Below, piece by piece: positions 1 through 8,433 of a stretch of 57,586 nucleotides of DNA. The notes below the pieces were generated by a model. It was given only the letters and a program-made list of their open reading frames with translations. It searched no databases and was not told the DNA's origin. The DNA comes from an uncultured bacterium (GTDB taxonomy: Bacteria > Patescibacteriota > Patescibacteriia > Patescibacteriales > UBA12465), in contig CAJAVM010000021.1 of the NCBI GenBank assembly GCA_903945435.1, forward strand, positions 1 through 57,586. The letters are read 5' to 3'. Made by a program: the position numbers and the translations under genes. Position 1 is the first letter of the stretch; each line of letters begins with the position of its first letter.

Positions 1-87
1 ATTTCCCTACTCGTTTTAACTTGAGTAAAGAAATTTTATTTTAATAAATTTTTTAATTAATTTATTTTTACATCAAGACTAAATCAA

Positions 88-1476
88 TTAAAATTTTTCG
101 CTAAAGAATTTTTTTAATTCAGAAATTTTTATTCTTTGCTGTTCCATCGTATCACGATCGCGAACAGTAACTTCTTCATTTTCTAAAGTATCAAAATCGA
201 TTGTTAAACAATATGGAGTCCCAATTTCATCCTGACGACGATAACGTTTTCCAATATTACCATTATCATCAAACTCACAGCGCCAATCTTTCTTTAATTC
301 ATCAAAAACGGAGCGCGCTTTTTCCACTAATTCCGGCTTATTCTTTAACAATGGAAAAATAGCAATTTTTATCGGAGCTAACTTCGAAGATAGAGCTAAC
401 ACGATTCTCGAATCTTCTCCAATTACTTCTTCTTTATAAGCTTCACTAAGAACTGCTAAAAAAGTTCGTCCTACACCAGCAGAAGTTTCAACAATATGAG
501 GGATAAACTTTTCATTGGTCGTTGGGTCAAGATAGCTTAAATCTTTTCCAGAAAATTTACTATGCTGAGTTAAATCATAATTACCGCGAGCATGCACGCC
601 TTCCAATTCTTTAAAACCAAAAGGGAAATTATATTCAATATCATAAGCTTCCTTGGCATAAAAAACTAAATTTTCATGTTTATGCCATTTCAAATTTTCA
701 GGTTTAATTCCTAAATTAAGATAAAAATTAAATCTAGTTTCACGCCATTTTTCAAAATGAGCCATATCTTCTCCCGGTTTTACAAAATATTGCATTTCCA
801 TTTGCTCGAATTCACGAGTCCGAAAAATAAATTGACGAGCAGTAATTTCATTACGAAAAGCTTTACCAATTTGAGCAATCCCAAAAGGAATTTTTACTCG
901 GGCAGTATCAATTACATTTTTAAAATTAACGTATATACCCTGACAAGTTTCACCGCGCAGATAAGTCGGCTCTTTAGACCAATCTCCAGTAAAGTTTCCT
1001 AAATTTGATTGAACTAACAAATTAAAATTACGTCCCGGAGTAAAATCTTGAGCGCCGCAATTAGGACATTTAATTTTCTGCTTATTATCTTCAAAAATTT
1101 TATTAATTTCATCCTCACCCATTTTTTCATCAGCAAAAATTCCAAATTCTTCTAATAATGAATCCAATCTCAAGCGACTGTGACATTTACGACATTCGGT
1201 TAATGGATCAGAAAAACCCTTAACATGACCAGAGGCCTCCCAAATTTTAGGGCTCATAAAAATAGCGGAATCAAGCCCAACAATATCATCACGCAATTGA
1301 GTCATAGCCTTCCACCATTCCTTCTTTATATTATTAGCAAGCTCAACGCCATAGGGTCCGAAGTCATAAACAGCGGTAAACCCATCGTAAATTTCTGATG
1401 AAGGAAAAACGAATCCTCGACGTTTAGCAAGAGACACAATATTATCCATTTTTTTATCTGTTTCTTTTTTCTGCAT
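88..1476 (-). CDS. glyS: Glycyl-tRNA synthetase (dimeric class II type)
   Basis: Charges tRNA-Gly in the cytoplasm. Single-chain alpha2-type GlyRS, as in archaea, eukaryotes and many Gram-positives. The N-terminus carries the motif-1-side stretch KRRGFVFPSSEIYDG, followed by a zinc-binding insert with CRKC and CPNC pairs. Motif 2 is visible as FRNEITAR...FRTREFEQME, and the C-terminus is an anticodon-binding HGTP domain. The length (about 460 aa) is normal. The longest frame begins with TTG at 1500 inside argS. ATG at 1476 is preferred, and ATG at 1449 (MDNIVSLAKRRG) fits family N-termini equally well. It lies directly downstream of argS, probably co-transcribed. Confident of the function, less so of the exact start. 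Confidence 0.95.
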   Translation of the reverse strand: MQKKETDKKMDNIVSLAKRRGFVFPSSEIYDGFTAVYDFGPYGVELANNIKKEWWKAMTQLRDDIVGLDSAIFMSPKIWEASGHVKGFSDPLTECRKCHSRLRLDSLLEEFGIFADEKMGEDEINKIFEDNKQKIKCPNCGAQDFTPGRNFNLLVQSNLGNFTGDWSKEPTYLRGETCQGIYVNFKNVIDTARVKIPFGIAQIGKAFRNEITARQFIFRTREFEQMEMQYFVKPGEDMAHFEKWRETRFNFYLNLGIKPENLKWHKHENLVFYAKEAYDIEYNFPFGFKELEGVHARGNYDLTQHSKFSGKDLSYLDPTTNEKFIPHIVETSAGVGRTFLAVLSEAYKEEVIGEDSRIVLALSSKLAPIKIAIFPLLKNKPELVEKARSVFDELKKDWRCEFDDNGNIGKRYRRQDEIGTPYCLTIDFDTLENEEVTVRDRDTMEQQRIKISELKKFFSEKF

Positions 1477-1486
1477 ATTTTTATAA

Positions 1487-3184
1487 TTACATTTCTTCAA
1501 GGGCTTCTATCCCCAAAACATCAAAACCATTATTTAAAACTTGGGAAGTTGCTCTAATTAAAGCCAACCTAGCTTTTTTAATTTTTTTATCTGCTTTTAA
1601 AATATTAACCGTGTGATAATAATCATTTGATAACTGTGCAAGCTCAAATAAATACTTGGTTAGCTCGCTAGGGTTCTTTTTGTTGTTAGCTAATATAATA
1701 ATTTCTGGGTATTTAGCAATTTTCATTAATACTTCCTTTTCTTTTACTTCGTTTAAGCTAGAAAAATCTGTTTTACCAAGCAAAGAGACTCCACTTTCTT
1801 TTCTTAAAATACTTTTTAGTCTCGCATAACTATATTCCAAATAACAAGCCGTATAGCCATCGAACTTCAAAGCTTCATCAATATTAAAAGTAATAATTTT
1901 ATCCGCCCCAACTTTTAACATCTCAAACTTAATAATTGCGATTGAAAGTACATCAACGACCCTTTTAATCGCCTCATCATTCCAATCTTCATGTTTTTTT
2001 CTAGTTTCCTCTTCAATACGAGCACGAATTTTAACTTTCAAATCTTCATAAGTAATCACATTTCCAGTACGAGAAGACATCATGCCTTCTGGCAAGGTAA
2101 CAAAATCATAAGGTAGATGAGTAAGTTTTTGTTTATAGCCTAAAAGCTGTAAAACCTTAAATAACTGCTTAAAATGAAGACTCTGACGAACATCAACTAC
2201 ATAAATTGATTCCTCTAAATCATAAAGACTAAATTTATTTACCGCTAAAGCTAGATCGGCGACAGGATACAATGCGGTTCCGTCTGATCTAATAATTGGA
2301 AGAACGCCTAAATCATACTGCTCTAGATTAGCAATAACCGCCCCATCACTTTTTACTAGGATTTCTTTATCTAACATAGACTGAACCATAATCAAACCTT
2401 CATCGATTACTTCGTTCTCGTAAAAAATGCGTTCAAATTTAATTCCAAGCTCCTTATATATAGAGGCAAAATATTCAATACTCCAATTTCTAGTTTCTTT
2501 CCACAAAGCATAGTTATCTCCCTGACGACTTTCAATTTCCTGCATTATTTTAGTAACTTCCAGCTTATATTCCGGCCTATCAACTAATTTTTGACTAGCT
2601 TCGGAATAACATTTGCCTAATAAAAATCCCTTAGGTTCATCTAAATTTGCATAAGAATGATTATTTTTCCAATTCCAGATTGTTTTAGCGACATGAATCC
2701 CAAAGTCATTAATATATGATACAGGAACTGATTTAAAACCATTAGCACTTAATAAACGACTAATTGCATCACCATAAGAAATATTACGTAAATGGCCAAC
2801 ATGATATTCTTTGTGAGTATTTCCATTAGAATATTCGATCATTATTCCTTTTCCCTTACCAAAAGAATTCTCGCCATACTTATTTTTTTCTTTTTTAATT
2901 TCATTAATTACTGAAGTAGCTAAATAGGTTGGCTCAATAAAAAAATTCAAATACGGACCGACGGGCTTAACTTCTACAAAAAATTTACTAAGCTCAGCAT
3001 CTTCTTTAATCTCATCAGCCCACGTCACAGCTAATTCAACTGGTGTTTTCCCTTTTTCTTGAGCTATTTCAAAGCAAGCCAAACTCAAATCGCCAAAATC
3101 AGAGCTAGGCGGATATGAAAAAATAAGCTTTTGCGAGCCCAACTTATTAACAATCTTGTTCTTAAGGTCTTCTAAACATGTCAT
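1487..3184 (-). CDS. argS: Arginyl-tRNA synthetase
   Basis: Charges tRNA-Arg. Class I catalytic signature HVGH at residues 128-131, and an MSSRTGN segment near residue 370 in place of a canonical KMSKS, as is typical for ArgRS. The N-terminal additional domain and the C-terminal DALR anticodon-binding helices (from about 445 to 565) are both present. The length of 565 aa is normal. ATG at 3184 starts the frame. It is the first gene of a two-gene aminoacyl-tRNA synthetase unit with glyS, whose chosen start is 10 bases beyond the argS stop. Confidence 0.96.
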   Translation of the reverse strand: MTCLEDLKNKIVNKLGSQKLIFSYPPSSDFGDLSLACFEIAQEKGKTPVELAVTWADEIKEDAELSKFFVEVKPVGPYLNFFIEPTYLATSVINEIKKEKNKYGENSFGKGKGIMIEYSNGNTHKEYHVGHLRNISYGDAISRLLSANGFKSVPVSYINDFGIHVAKTIWNWKNNHSYANLDEPKGFLLGKCYSEASQKLVDRPEYKLEVTKIMQEIESRQGDNYALWKETRNWSIEYFASIYKELGIKFERIFYENEVIDEGLIMVQSMLDKEILVKSDGAVIANLEQYDLGVLPIIRSDGTALYPVADLALAVNKFSLYDLEESIYVVDVRQSLHFKQLFKVLQLLGYKQKLTHLPYDFVTLPEGMMSSRTGNVITYEDLKVKIRARIEEETRKKHEDWNDEAIKRVVDVLSIAIIKFEMLKVGADKIITFNIDEALKFDGYTACYLEYSYARLKSILRKESGVSLLGKTDFSSLNEVKEKEVLMKIAKYPEIIILANNKKNPSELTKYLFELAQLSNDYYHTVNILKADKKIKKARLALIRATSQVLNNGFDVLGIEALEEM

Positions 3185-3218
3185 AGCTTTTTAATATCAT
3201 TTATTGAGTCGTAAATCC

Positions 3219-3247
3219 TTGGTAATAATATTGAATTATGTTATAAT
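3219..3247 (+). promoter_or_regulatory. Predicted sigma-70-type promoter
   Basis: TTGGTA at 3219-3224 and TATAAT at 3242-3247 are separated by 17 bases and point into the membrane protein gene starting at 3321. A second TATAAT occurs about 40 bases further on. Read by eye only. Confidence 0.5.
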
Positions 3248-3320
3248 AATAACAGACTTTATTAACTTTTTCAATCGACTATAATAAATTAGTCGAACTA
3301 TAAAAATAGCTTTTAATTCT

Positions 3321-4301
3321 ATGTTTTCTTATCGCACAATTTTAAAACAAGCTTGGAATATCGCCTGGAAACACAAATATCTGTGGTTATTTGGCCTATT
3401 CGCCTCCATCGCTGCCGCGAGTGGTTCTTTTGAATACCAACTTTTAGCCAACAGCTTCCAAGCTAGTGCCCTAGAAAATTCATACTACCATATAAACAGT
3501 ATTGTGCTAGTAGGAAAAGCGATTGGGGCATTTTTTATTGGATTTGTAAATCTATTTTCATATGATTTATTAACTATTATTAATACTCTCACGGTGATTA
3601 TAATCACTCTTACTTTAATAGTAACTTTCGTCTGGCTATCTATATCTTCACAGGGAGCCTTAATAATTAGTGTTAAGAAGCTCTTAACAGCTAAAAAGAA
3701 AGAGGCCGTATTAAATATTAGAGAAAATTTAGTAAGAGGTCATGAAGTATTTTGGCCAGTTCTAGGACTAAACATCTTAATTAAAGTCCTGATTGGCCTA
3801 ACTCTATTTATAATGGGTGTCCCTTTATTATTTTTAGCAGTAGACGGCTCCGCCTATTTAGCGATAGTATATACCTTAGCTTTTATAATCTTTACTCCAA
3901 TTGCAATCTCTTTATCTTTAATTATAAAATACGCCATTGCTTTTAAAGTCCTAGATCATGAAAATTTCTCCAACTCTCTTAAAAAATCTATTAGTCTATT
4001 CGGGAAGAATTGGCTTATTAGTTTAGAAATGGGAATTATTTTATTTATCATCAGTTTCTTGGCAGGGCTAGGTTTACTAATTCTAATTGCTATCTTTATT
4101 TTCCCGTACATTGTATTTGCAATTAACTACGGCTTAGCCTGGTTAATCGTAATACTCATGATATTAGCATTAACATTAGTACTTTTTGTTGGTTCTCTTT
4201 TAACTACTTTTCAAATATCTTCTTGGACCAGTCTTTTCCTTGAATTAAAAGAAGGTCGTGGCGAAGCTAAGCTTGAAAGAGCCTTCAAAAAAAAGAAGTA
4301 G
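3321..4301 (+). CDS. Polytopic membrane protein, unknown function
   Basis: A 326-aa integral membrane protein. The N-terminus (WKHKYLWLFGLFASI) is amphipathic and then hydrophobic. About six to seven membrane segments follow, separated by short charged loops such as KKLLTAKKKEAVLNIRENL and KKSISLFGKNW. The C-terminus is a basic tail (ERAFKKKK). I see no catalytic motif. It resembles DUF-type membrane proteins common in CPR genomes. Only three bases separate it from the tandem GspE-like ATPase, so the two are probably co-transcribed from the promoter near 3219-3247. A link to an envelope or pilus machine is suggested only by that position. Confidence 0.8.
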   Translation: MFSYRTILKQAWNIAWKHKYLWLFGLFASIAAASGSFEYQLLANSFQASALENSYYHINSIVLVGKAIGAFFIGFVNLFSYDLLTIINTLTVIIITLTLIVTFVWLSISSQGALIISVKKLLTAKKKEAVLNIRENLVRGHEVFWPVLGLNILIKVLIGLTLFIMGVPLLFLAVDGSAYLAIVYTLAFIIFTPIAISLSLIIKYAIAFKVLDHENFSNSLKKSISLFGKNWLISLEMGIILFIISFLAGLGLLILIAIFIFPYIVFAINYGLAWLIVILMILALTLVLFVGSLLTTFQISSWTSLFLELKEGRGEAKLERAFKKKK

Positions 4302-4304
4302 GCT

Positions 4305-7300
4305 ATGAGTAAGCTGGACTCCATTGAAAATTTGATAAATCCGACAGGCGACGAAGAAAGCGTCGCCGGTCTTTTTGCTAAGAAAGAAGAAGAAATAAAA
4401 ATTAAAGAATTAGAAAGGCAGACCCAAAGAGACGCCCAGGATTTAGGCCTAGACTATGTTAGTTTAGTAGGATTTCCTATTAGCCCCGAAGCGCTGGCGC
4501 TAATTCAAGAAGCAAGGGCAATAGAATTAAAAGCTATTTGTTTTTTTTATGATGGAAAAAATATTCGTCTAGCTTGTTTAAACCCAACCACCGAAGTAAT
4601 GGATGAAATGCAAAAATTAAGTAATCAATATTTTGCCGACGCTAAACTTTATTTAATTTCGGAAAACAGCTTCAACCGTGGAATAGAAATATACAGATCA
4701 GTCCCAAAAGTAAAAAAGTATGATAGCGGAATAGAAATAAGCCCTGCTCAACTGGAAAAATTTAAAGATGACATCGCTAGTTATAAAAATTTAAACGACA
4801 AGATAAACGATGTTAATATTACTGATATCGTTACATTAATCTTGGCCGCTGCCATAAAAGCCGGAGCAAGCGATATTCACATCGAAGCTGAAGAAAAAGG
4901 CGTAATAATAAGATTAAGACTAGATGGAGTTTTGCAAGAAGCCGCAATTATTAGTCGAGAAAAATGGCATAAAATAATTTCTCGTTTAAAAATTCTTGCT
5001 CGAGTAAAAATCAATATCGAGAATAAGCCTCAAGATGGCCGTTATACCATTTATCTAAAAGAACGACGTGTTGATGTGCGCTGTTCTTTTTTGCCAACCG
5101 CTTACGGAGAAAGCGTAGTGATGCGCCTATTAGACTCTAAGGCCGCTTCTTTAAATATAGAAAATTTAGGCATTAGACCGGAAGTTCTTCCTGCCTTAAA
5201 AAAGGAAATTGCAAAACCAAACGGATTAATTTTAACAACTGGACCAACAGGAAGCGGTAAAACAACAACTTTATATGCTGTTATAAATAATCTCAACCAA
5301 CCTGGAACAAAAATTATTACTCTTGAAGACCCAATTGAATACCAGTTATCCGGAATCAACCAATCACAAGTAGACAGTAAACATGGCTTTAGTTTTTCTG
5401 AAGGATTAAGATCGGTTTTGCGCCAAGACCCAAACGTAGTTATGGTTGGAGAAATTAGAGATTTAGAAACAGCGGAAATTGCTATTCAGGCTTCTTTAAC
5501 TGGCCATCTTGTTTTATCAACTCTACATACTAACGACGCCTCAGGTGTAATTCCAAGACTAATCGATATCGGCGTTAAGCCTTATTTTCTTGTACCATCA
5601 ATCAACGCCGTGATTGGACAGCGCTTAGTGAGACGCCTTTGCCCTCATTGCCGAAAAGAACAAATTCTAACCCCAGAAGAAGAGGAGGTTATTCATAAAA
5701 TTTTAGCAGTCATCTCACCCAAGACTGGAATTAATATTCCATCAACGCTTCCGATCGTTCATCAATCAGGTGAAGGCTGTGAATACTGTAATTTTACAGG
5801 CTACAAAGGACGCTCTGGCATTTTTGAAGTATTTACGATGAGTGATAATATTAGACAATTAACAATTGACCAGGCTCCATCATTTAAGATTCTACAGCAA
5901 GCAATTGAGAATGGAATGATTACCATGCTCCAAGATGGCGTCTTAAAAGCTTTAGAAGGTGAAACTAGTTTAGAAGAAGTTTATCGAGTAATCGGAAATT
6001 TTGATTATGTAAATGAGCTTTACGATATTGTAATTTCTCAAACTATCGGTCGTGGAATAAAAATCAGCCAAGAACAAATGACTGAAGCCGTTGAATTAAG
6101 CAAAAATATTTTAGATATCAGTGTCCAGGCCAAAGAAATTCCAACATCTAATCTCATTGAATTAACAATGGCTTTAGCCGCTTTAAGGGAAGCGGGCGAT
6201 GTTCATATCGAACCAACAGCCGATGATGTAAAAATTAGGTTTCGTATTGACGGAATATTACATGATATATTTTCTTTACCAAAAACAAGCTACTTGCCAC
6301 TTCTATCGGAAATAAAAATATTAGCCGGAACACCAACTAATGTTAAACGAGCTACCTTCGATGGACGCTTCAGTGTATATCTACCAAATCATAAAATTGA
6401 TTGCCGTATTTCTATTATTTCTGGAGGCTATGGGGAAACTATTGTTATTAGAATGCTTACAACCGAAGCTGCAAATTTAGATATGATTAAGCTAGGAATC
6501 ACTTCCGTGACTTTAGGATCCCTAGAATTAGCCATGAAAAAAAATAAAGGAATTATTATTACTACTGGTCCAACTGGAAGCGGTAAAACAACTACCCTTT
6601 ATAGTATTTTAAATAAATTAAATAAGCCTGATGTTAAAATTATTACCGTCGAAGATCCAATCGAATATCAACTTCCAGGTGTAATGCAAACTCAAATTGA
6701 TGAAGCTAGTGGCTACACCTTTGTTTCCGCTATGAAATCCCTACTCAGACAAAACCCAAACATCATGATGATTGGTGAAATTAGAGATAGCGAAACTGCA
6801 AAAATTTCCATCGAAGCTGCTATGACCGGACATTTGGTTTTATCGACTATCCATGCTAATAGCGCCGCTGGAGCTATTTCCCGCTTTACCGGTTTGGGAG
6901 TAGAGAAACAAGCATTAGCCAATTCAATAGAATATACTATCGGTCAAAGATTAGTACGAAAAATTTGTCCTTATTGCAAACAAGTTAATGGAACTTCCGT
7001 TGAAGATTTAGATAAAGTAAAAAACATATTAGCCAATATAAATAATCCAGCCGTAGTTATCCCGCAAGAGTTGATTTTCTACAAAGGAATTGGCTGCGAA
7101 AAATGTGGCCAGTTAGGATATAAAGGAAGACTAGGTTTATATGAAGCAATTTCCATGACTCCAGCAATTCAAAAAATCATTCAAAGCGATAAGACGACTG
7201 ACTATGAAATTGAACAAGAAGCTATTAAAAACGGCATGATAACCATGCTCCAAGACGGTATAATTAAAGCTCTAGCCGGAGAAACGACCTTAGAGGAAGT

Positions 7301-7316
7301 TTTTCGCGTAATATAA
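4305..7316 (+). CDS. Tandem GspE/PilB-type secretion ATPase (two ATPase modules in one chain)
   Basis: A 1003-aa protein holding two complete type II secretion/type IV pilus ATPase modules. The first has an MshEN/T2SSE_N-like region (about residues 40-130), an N2-like domain, Walker A GPTGSGKT near 310, the Asp box/Walker B region ending GEIRD, the His box, and a tetracysteine element (CPHC...CEYC). The second repeats this from about residue 600, with GPTGSGKT near 755, GEIRDSETA, and CPYC...CEKC. Both P-loops look intact. GspE/PilB proteins are normally single-module (about 500-570 aa) hexamers, so this is a covalent duplication. No pilin, PilC or PilM gene lies beside it. The translin-like gene follows after four bases. 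Confidence 0.93.
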   Translation: MSKLDSIENLINPTGDEESVAGLFAKKEEEIKIKELERQTQRDAQDLGLDYVSLVGFPISPEALALIQEARAIELKAICFFYDGKNIRLACLNPTTEVMDEMQKLSNQYFADAKLYLISENSFNRGIEIYRSVPKVKKYDSGIEISPAQLEKFKDDIASYKNLNDKINDVNITDIVTLILAAAIKAGASDIHIEAEEKGVIIRLRLDGVLQEAAIISREKWHKIISRLKILARVKINIENKPQDGRYTIYLKERRVDVRCSFLPTAYGESVVMRLLDSKAASLNIENLGIRPEVLPALKKEIAKPNGLILTTGPTGSGKTTTLYAVINNLNQPGTKIITLEDPIEYQLSGINQSQVDSKHGFSFSEGLRSVLRQDPNVVMVGEIRDLETAEIAIQASLTGHLVLSTLHTNDASGVIPRLIDIGVKPYFLVPSINAVIGQRLVRRLCPHCRKEQILTPEEEEVIHKILAVISPKTGINIPSTLPIVHQSGEGCEYCNFTGYKGRSGIFEVFTMSDNIRQLTIDQAPSFKILQQAIENGMITMLQDGVLKALEGETSLEEVYRVIGNFDYVNELYDIVISQTIGRGIKISQEQMTEAVELSKNILDISVQAKEIPTSNLIELTMALAALREAGDVHIEPTADDVKIRFRIDGILHDIFSLPKTSYLPLLSEIKILAGTPTNVKRATFDGRFSVYLPNHKIDCRISIISGGYGETIVIRMLTTEAANLDMIKLGITSVTLGSLELAMKKNKGIIITTGPTGSGKTTTLYSILNKLNKPDVKIITVEDPIEYQLPGVMQTQIDEASGYTFVSAMKSLLRQNPNIMMIGEIRDSETAKISIEAAMTGHLVLSTIHANSAAGAISRFTGLGVEKQALANSIEYTIGQRLVRKICPYCKQVNGTSVEDLDKVKNILANINNPAVVIPQELIFYKGIGCEKCGQLGYKGRLGLYEAISMTPAIQKIIQSDKTTDYEIEQEAIKNGMITMLQDGIIKALAGETTLEEVFRVI

Positions 7317-7320
7317 ATAT

Positions 7321-7896
7321 ATGATAGATAAAAAATTTTTAGAAACTTTAAAGAAAGATTACCAAGCGAATGAAAGCGAAAGACGTCAAATAATTAGCGC
7401 CTCTAATAATATTTTATTTGAAGCAAAAAAAATAATCTTTTCTTTACAACGCCAAGATTTTAAAACTGCAGAAACTAAAATAACAGAACTAGAAAAAATG
7501 TTTGTAAATCTAGAAAGTAGATTTGGAGCTGAAAGATTAAAAAAAGAAGGCGCGTATAAAGCAGCCGCTGAAGAATATCTAGAAGGTAAAACTTTTTATT
7601 TAGTAATCAAGAAAAAAGATATTACCGCCGTTAAAGACTTACATTTAGATTATGAATCTTATTTAGGAGGTATTTGCGATTTAATTGGGGAAATGGTTCG
7701 CTACGCAACTAATCAGGCCGCTAAAGGAAAATTTTCTGAAGTTGCAAAAATTAAAAAAGCCGCTGAAGATATAATGACCCAACTGATAGACTTTGATATG
7801 ACTGGATACTTGCGAACTAAATATGATCAATCAAGAGGGCATCTCCGCAAATTGGAACAAATGGCTTACGAAATCAAACTTAGAGTCGGAAAATAA
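7321..7896 (+). CDS. Translin-family protein (possible RNA-binding/RNase)
   Basis: A 191-aa all-helical protein. It matches the translin/TRAX family (PF01997) pattern. The helix EEYLEGKTFY corresponds to the TRAX EYVEA helix that carries two catalytic glutamates. A central YLGGICDLIGEMVRYA segment and a C-terminal stretch with GYLRTKYDQSRGHLRKLE are typical of the family. In eukaryotes translin/TRAX forms the C3PO endoribonuclease, and archaea have related proteins. Both glutamates are kept here, so RNase activity is possible but inferred. It is co-directional with the fused ATPase (4-base gap) and the phosphoesterase (5-base gap). Assignment is from motif recall, not a search. Confidence 0.72.
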   Translation: MIDKKFLETLKKDYQANESERRQIISASNNILFEAKKIIFSLQRQDFKTAETKITELEKMFVNLESRFGAERLKKEGAYKAAAEEYLEGKTFYLVIKKKDITAVKDLHLDYESYLGGICDLIGEMVRYATNQAAKGKFSEVAKIKKAAEDIMTQLIDFDMTGYLRTKYDQSRGHLRKLEQMAYEIKLRVGK

Positions 7897-7901
7897 ACCA
7901 T

Positions 7902-8402
7902 ATGATAATTGCAATTATTTCCGACATCCACGATAACCTCGTAAACTTGGATAAATGCCTTATCTGGTGTAAAAAAGAAAAAATAAATACTATAATTTGC
8001 TGTGGCGACGTTTGCAATTCCGATACTTTAAAATTTCTCTCTGCTAATTTTGGTGGTGAGATTTTTTTAGTAGACGGTAACGGAGAAACTTTTACCGAAT
8101 CGGATTTAGAAGGATTAAAAAATATAAAATATCGTCAAGAAATTGCTGTTGAAAAAATTTCTGAACTTACTTTAGGATTTTGTCATCAAGATCGTGATAT
8201 CGAAAAAGTTATCAAAAAATCCGGAAATCTTCCGGACTTTATTTTTTACGGACACAGCCATAAACCTTGGCTAGAGAAAAAAAATGGAATGTTTATCGTT
8301 AATCCAGGCAATATCTCGGGGACTTTCTTCCATGCGACATTTGCAGTTTTAAATACTAAAACTAAAAATTTAGAATTAAAAATTATCAGCGATTTAATTT
8401 AA
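7902..8402 (+). CDS. YfcE/MJ0936-type metallophosphoesterase
   Basis: A 166-aa calcineurin-like phosphoesterase of the small YfcE/MJ0936 class. Metal-binding motifs occur in the expected order: SDIHDN at the N-terminus, CGDVCNSD, GNGE, a lone His in GFCHQD, GHSHKP, and NPGN near the end. Such enzymes hydrolyse phosphodiesters in vitro, and the physiological substrate is usually unknown. It ends a short plus-strand run with the translin-family gene, so a nucleic-acid-related role is a reasonable inference. The next gene, uvrA, is convergent. Confidence 0.88.
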   Translation: MIIAIISDIHDNLVNLDKCLIWCKKEKINTIICCGDVCNSDTLKFLSANFGGEIFLVDGNGETFTESDLEGLKNIKYRQEIAVEKISELTLGFCHQDRDIEKVIKKSGNLPDFIFYGHSHKPWLEKKNGMFIVNPGNISGTFFHATFAVLNTKTKNLELKIISDLI

Positions 8403-8433
8403 ATCTTGAATCGCAAAATATACCATCTATCCG

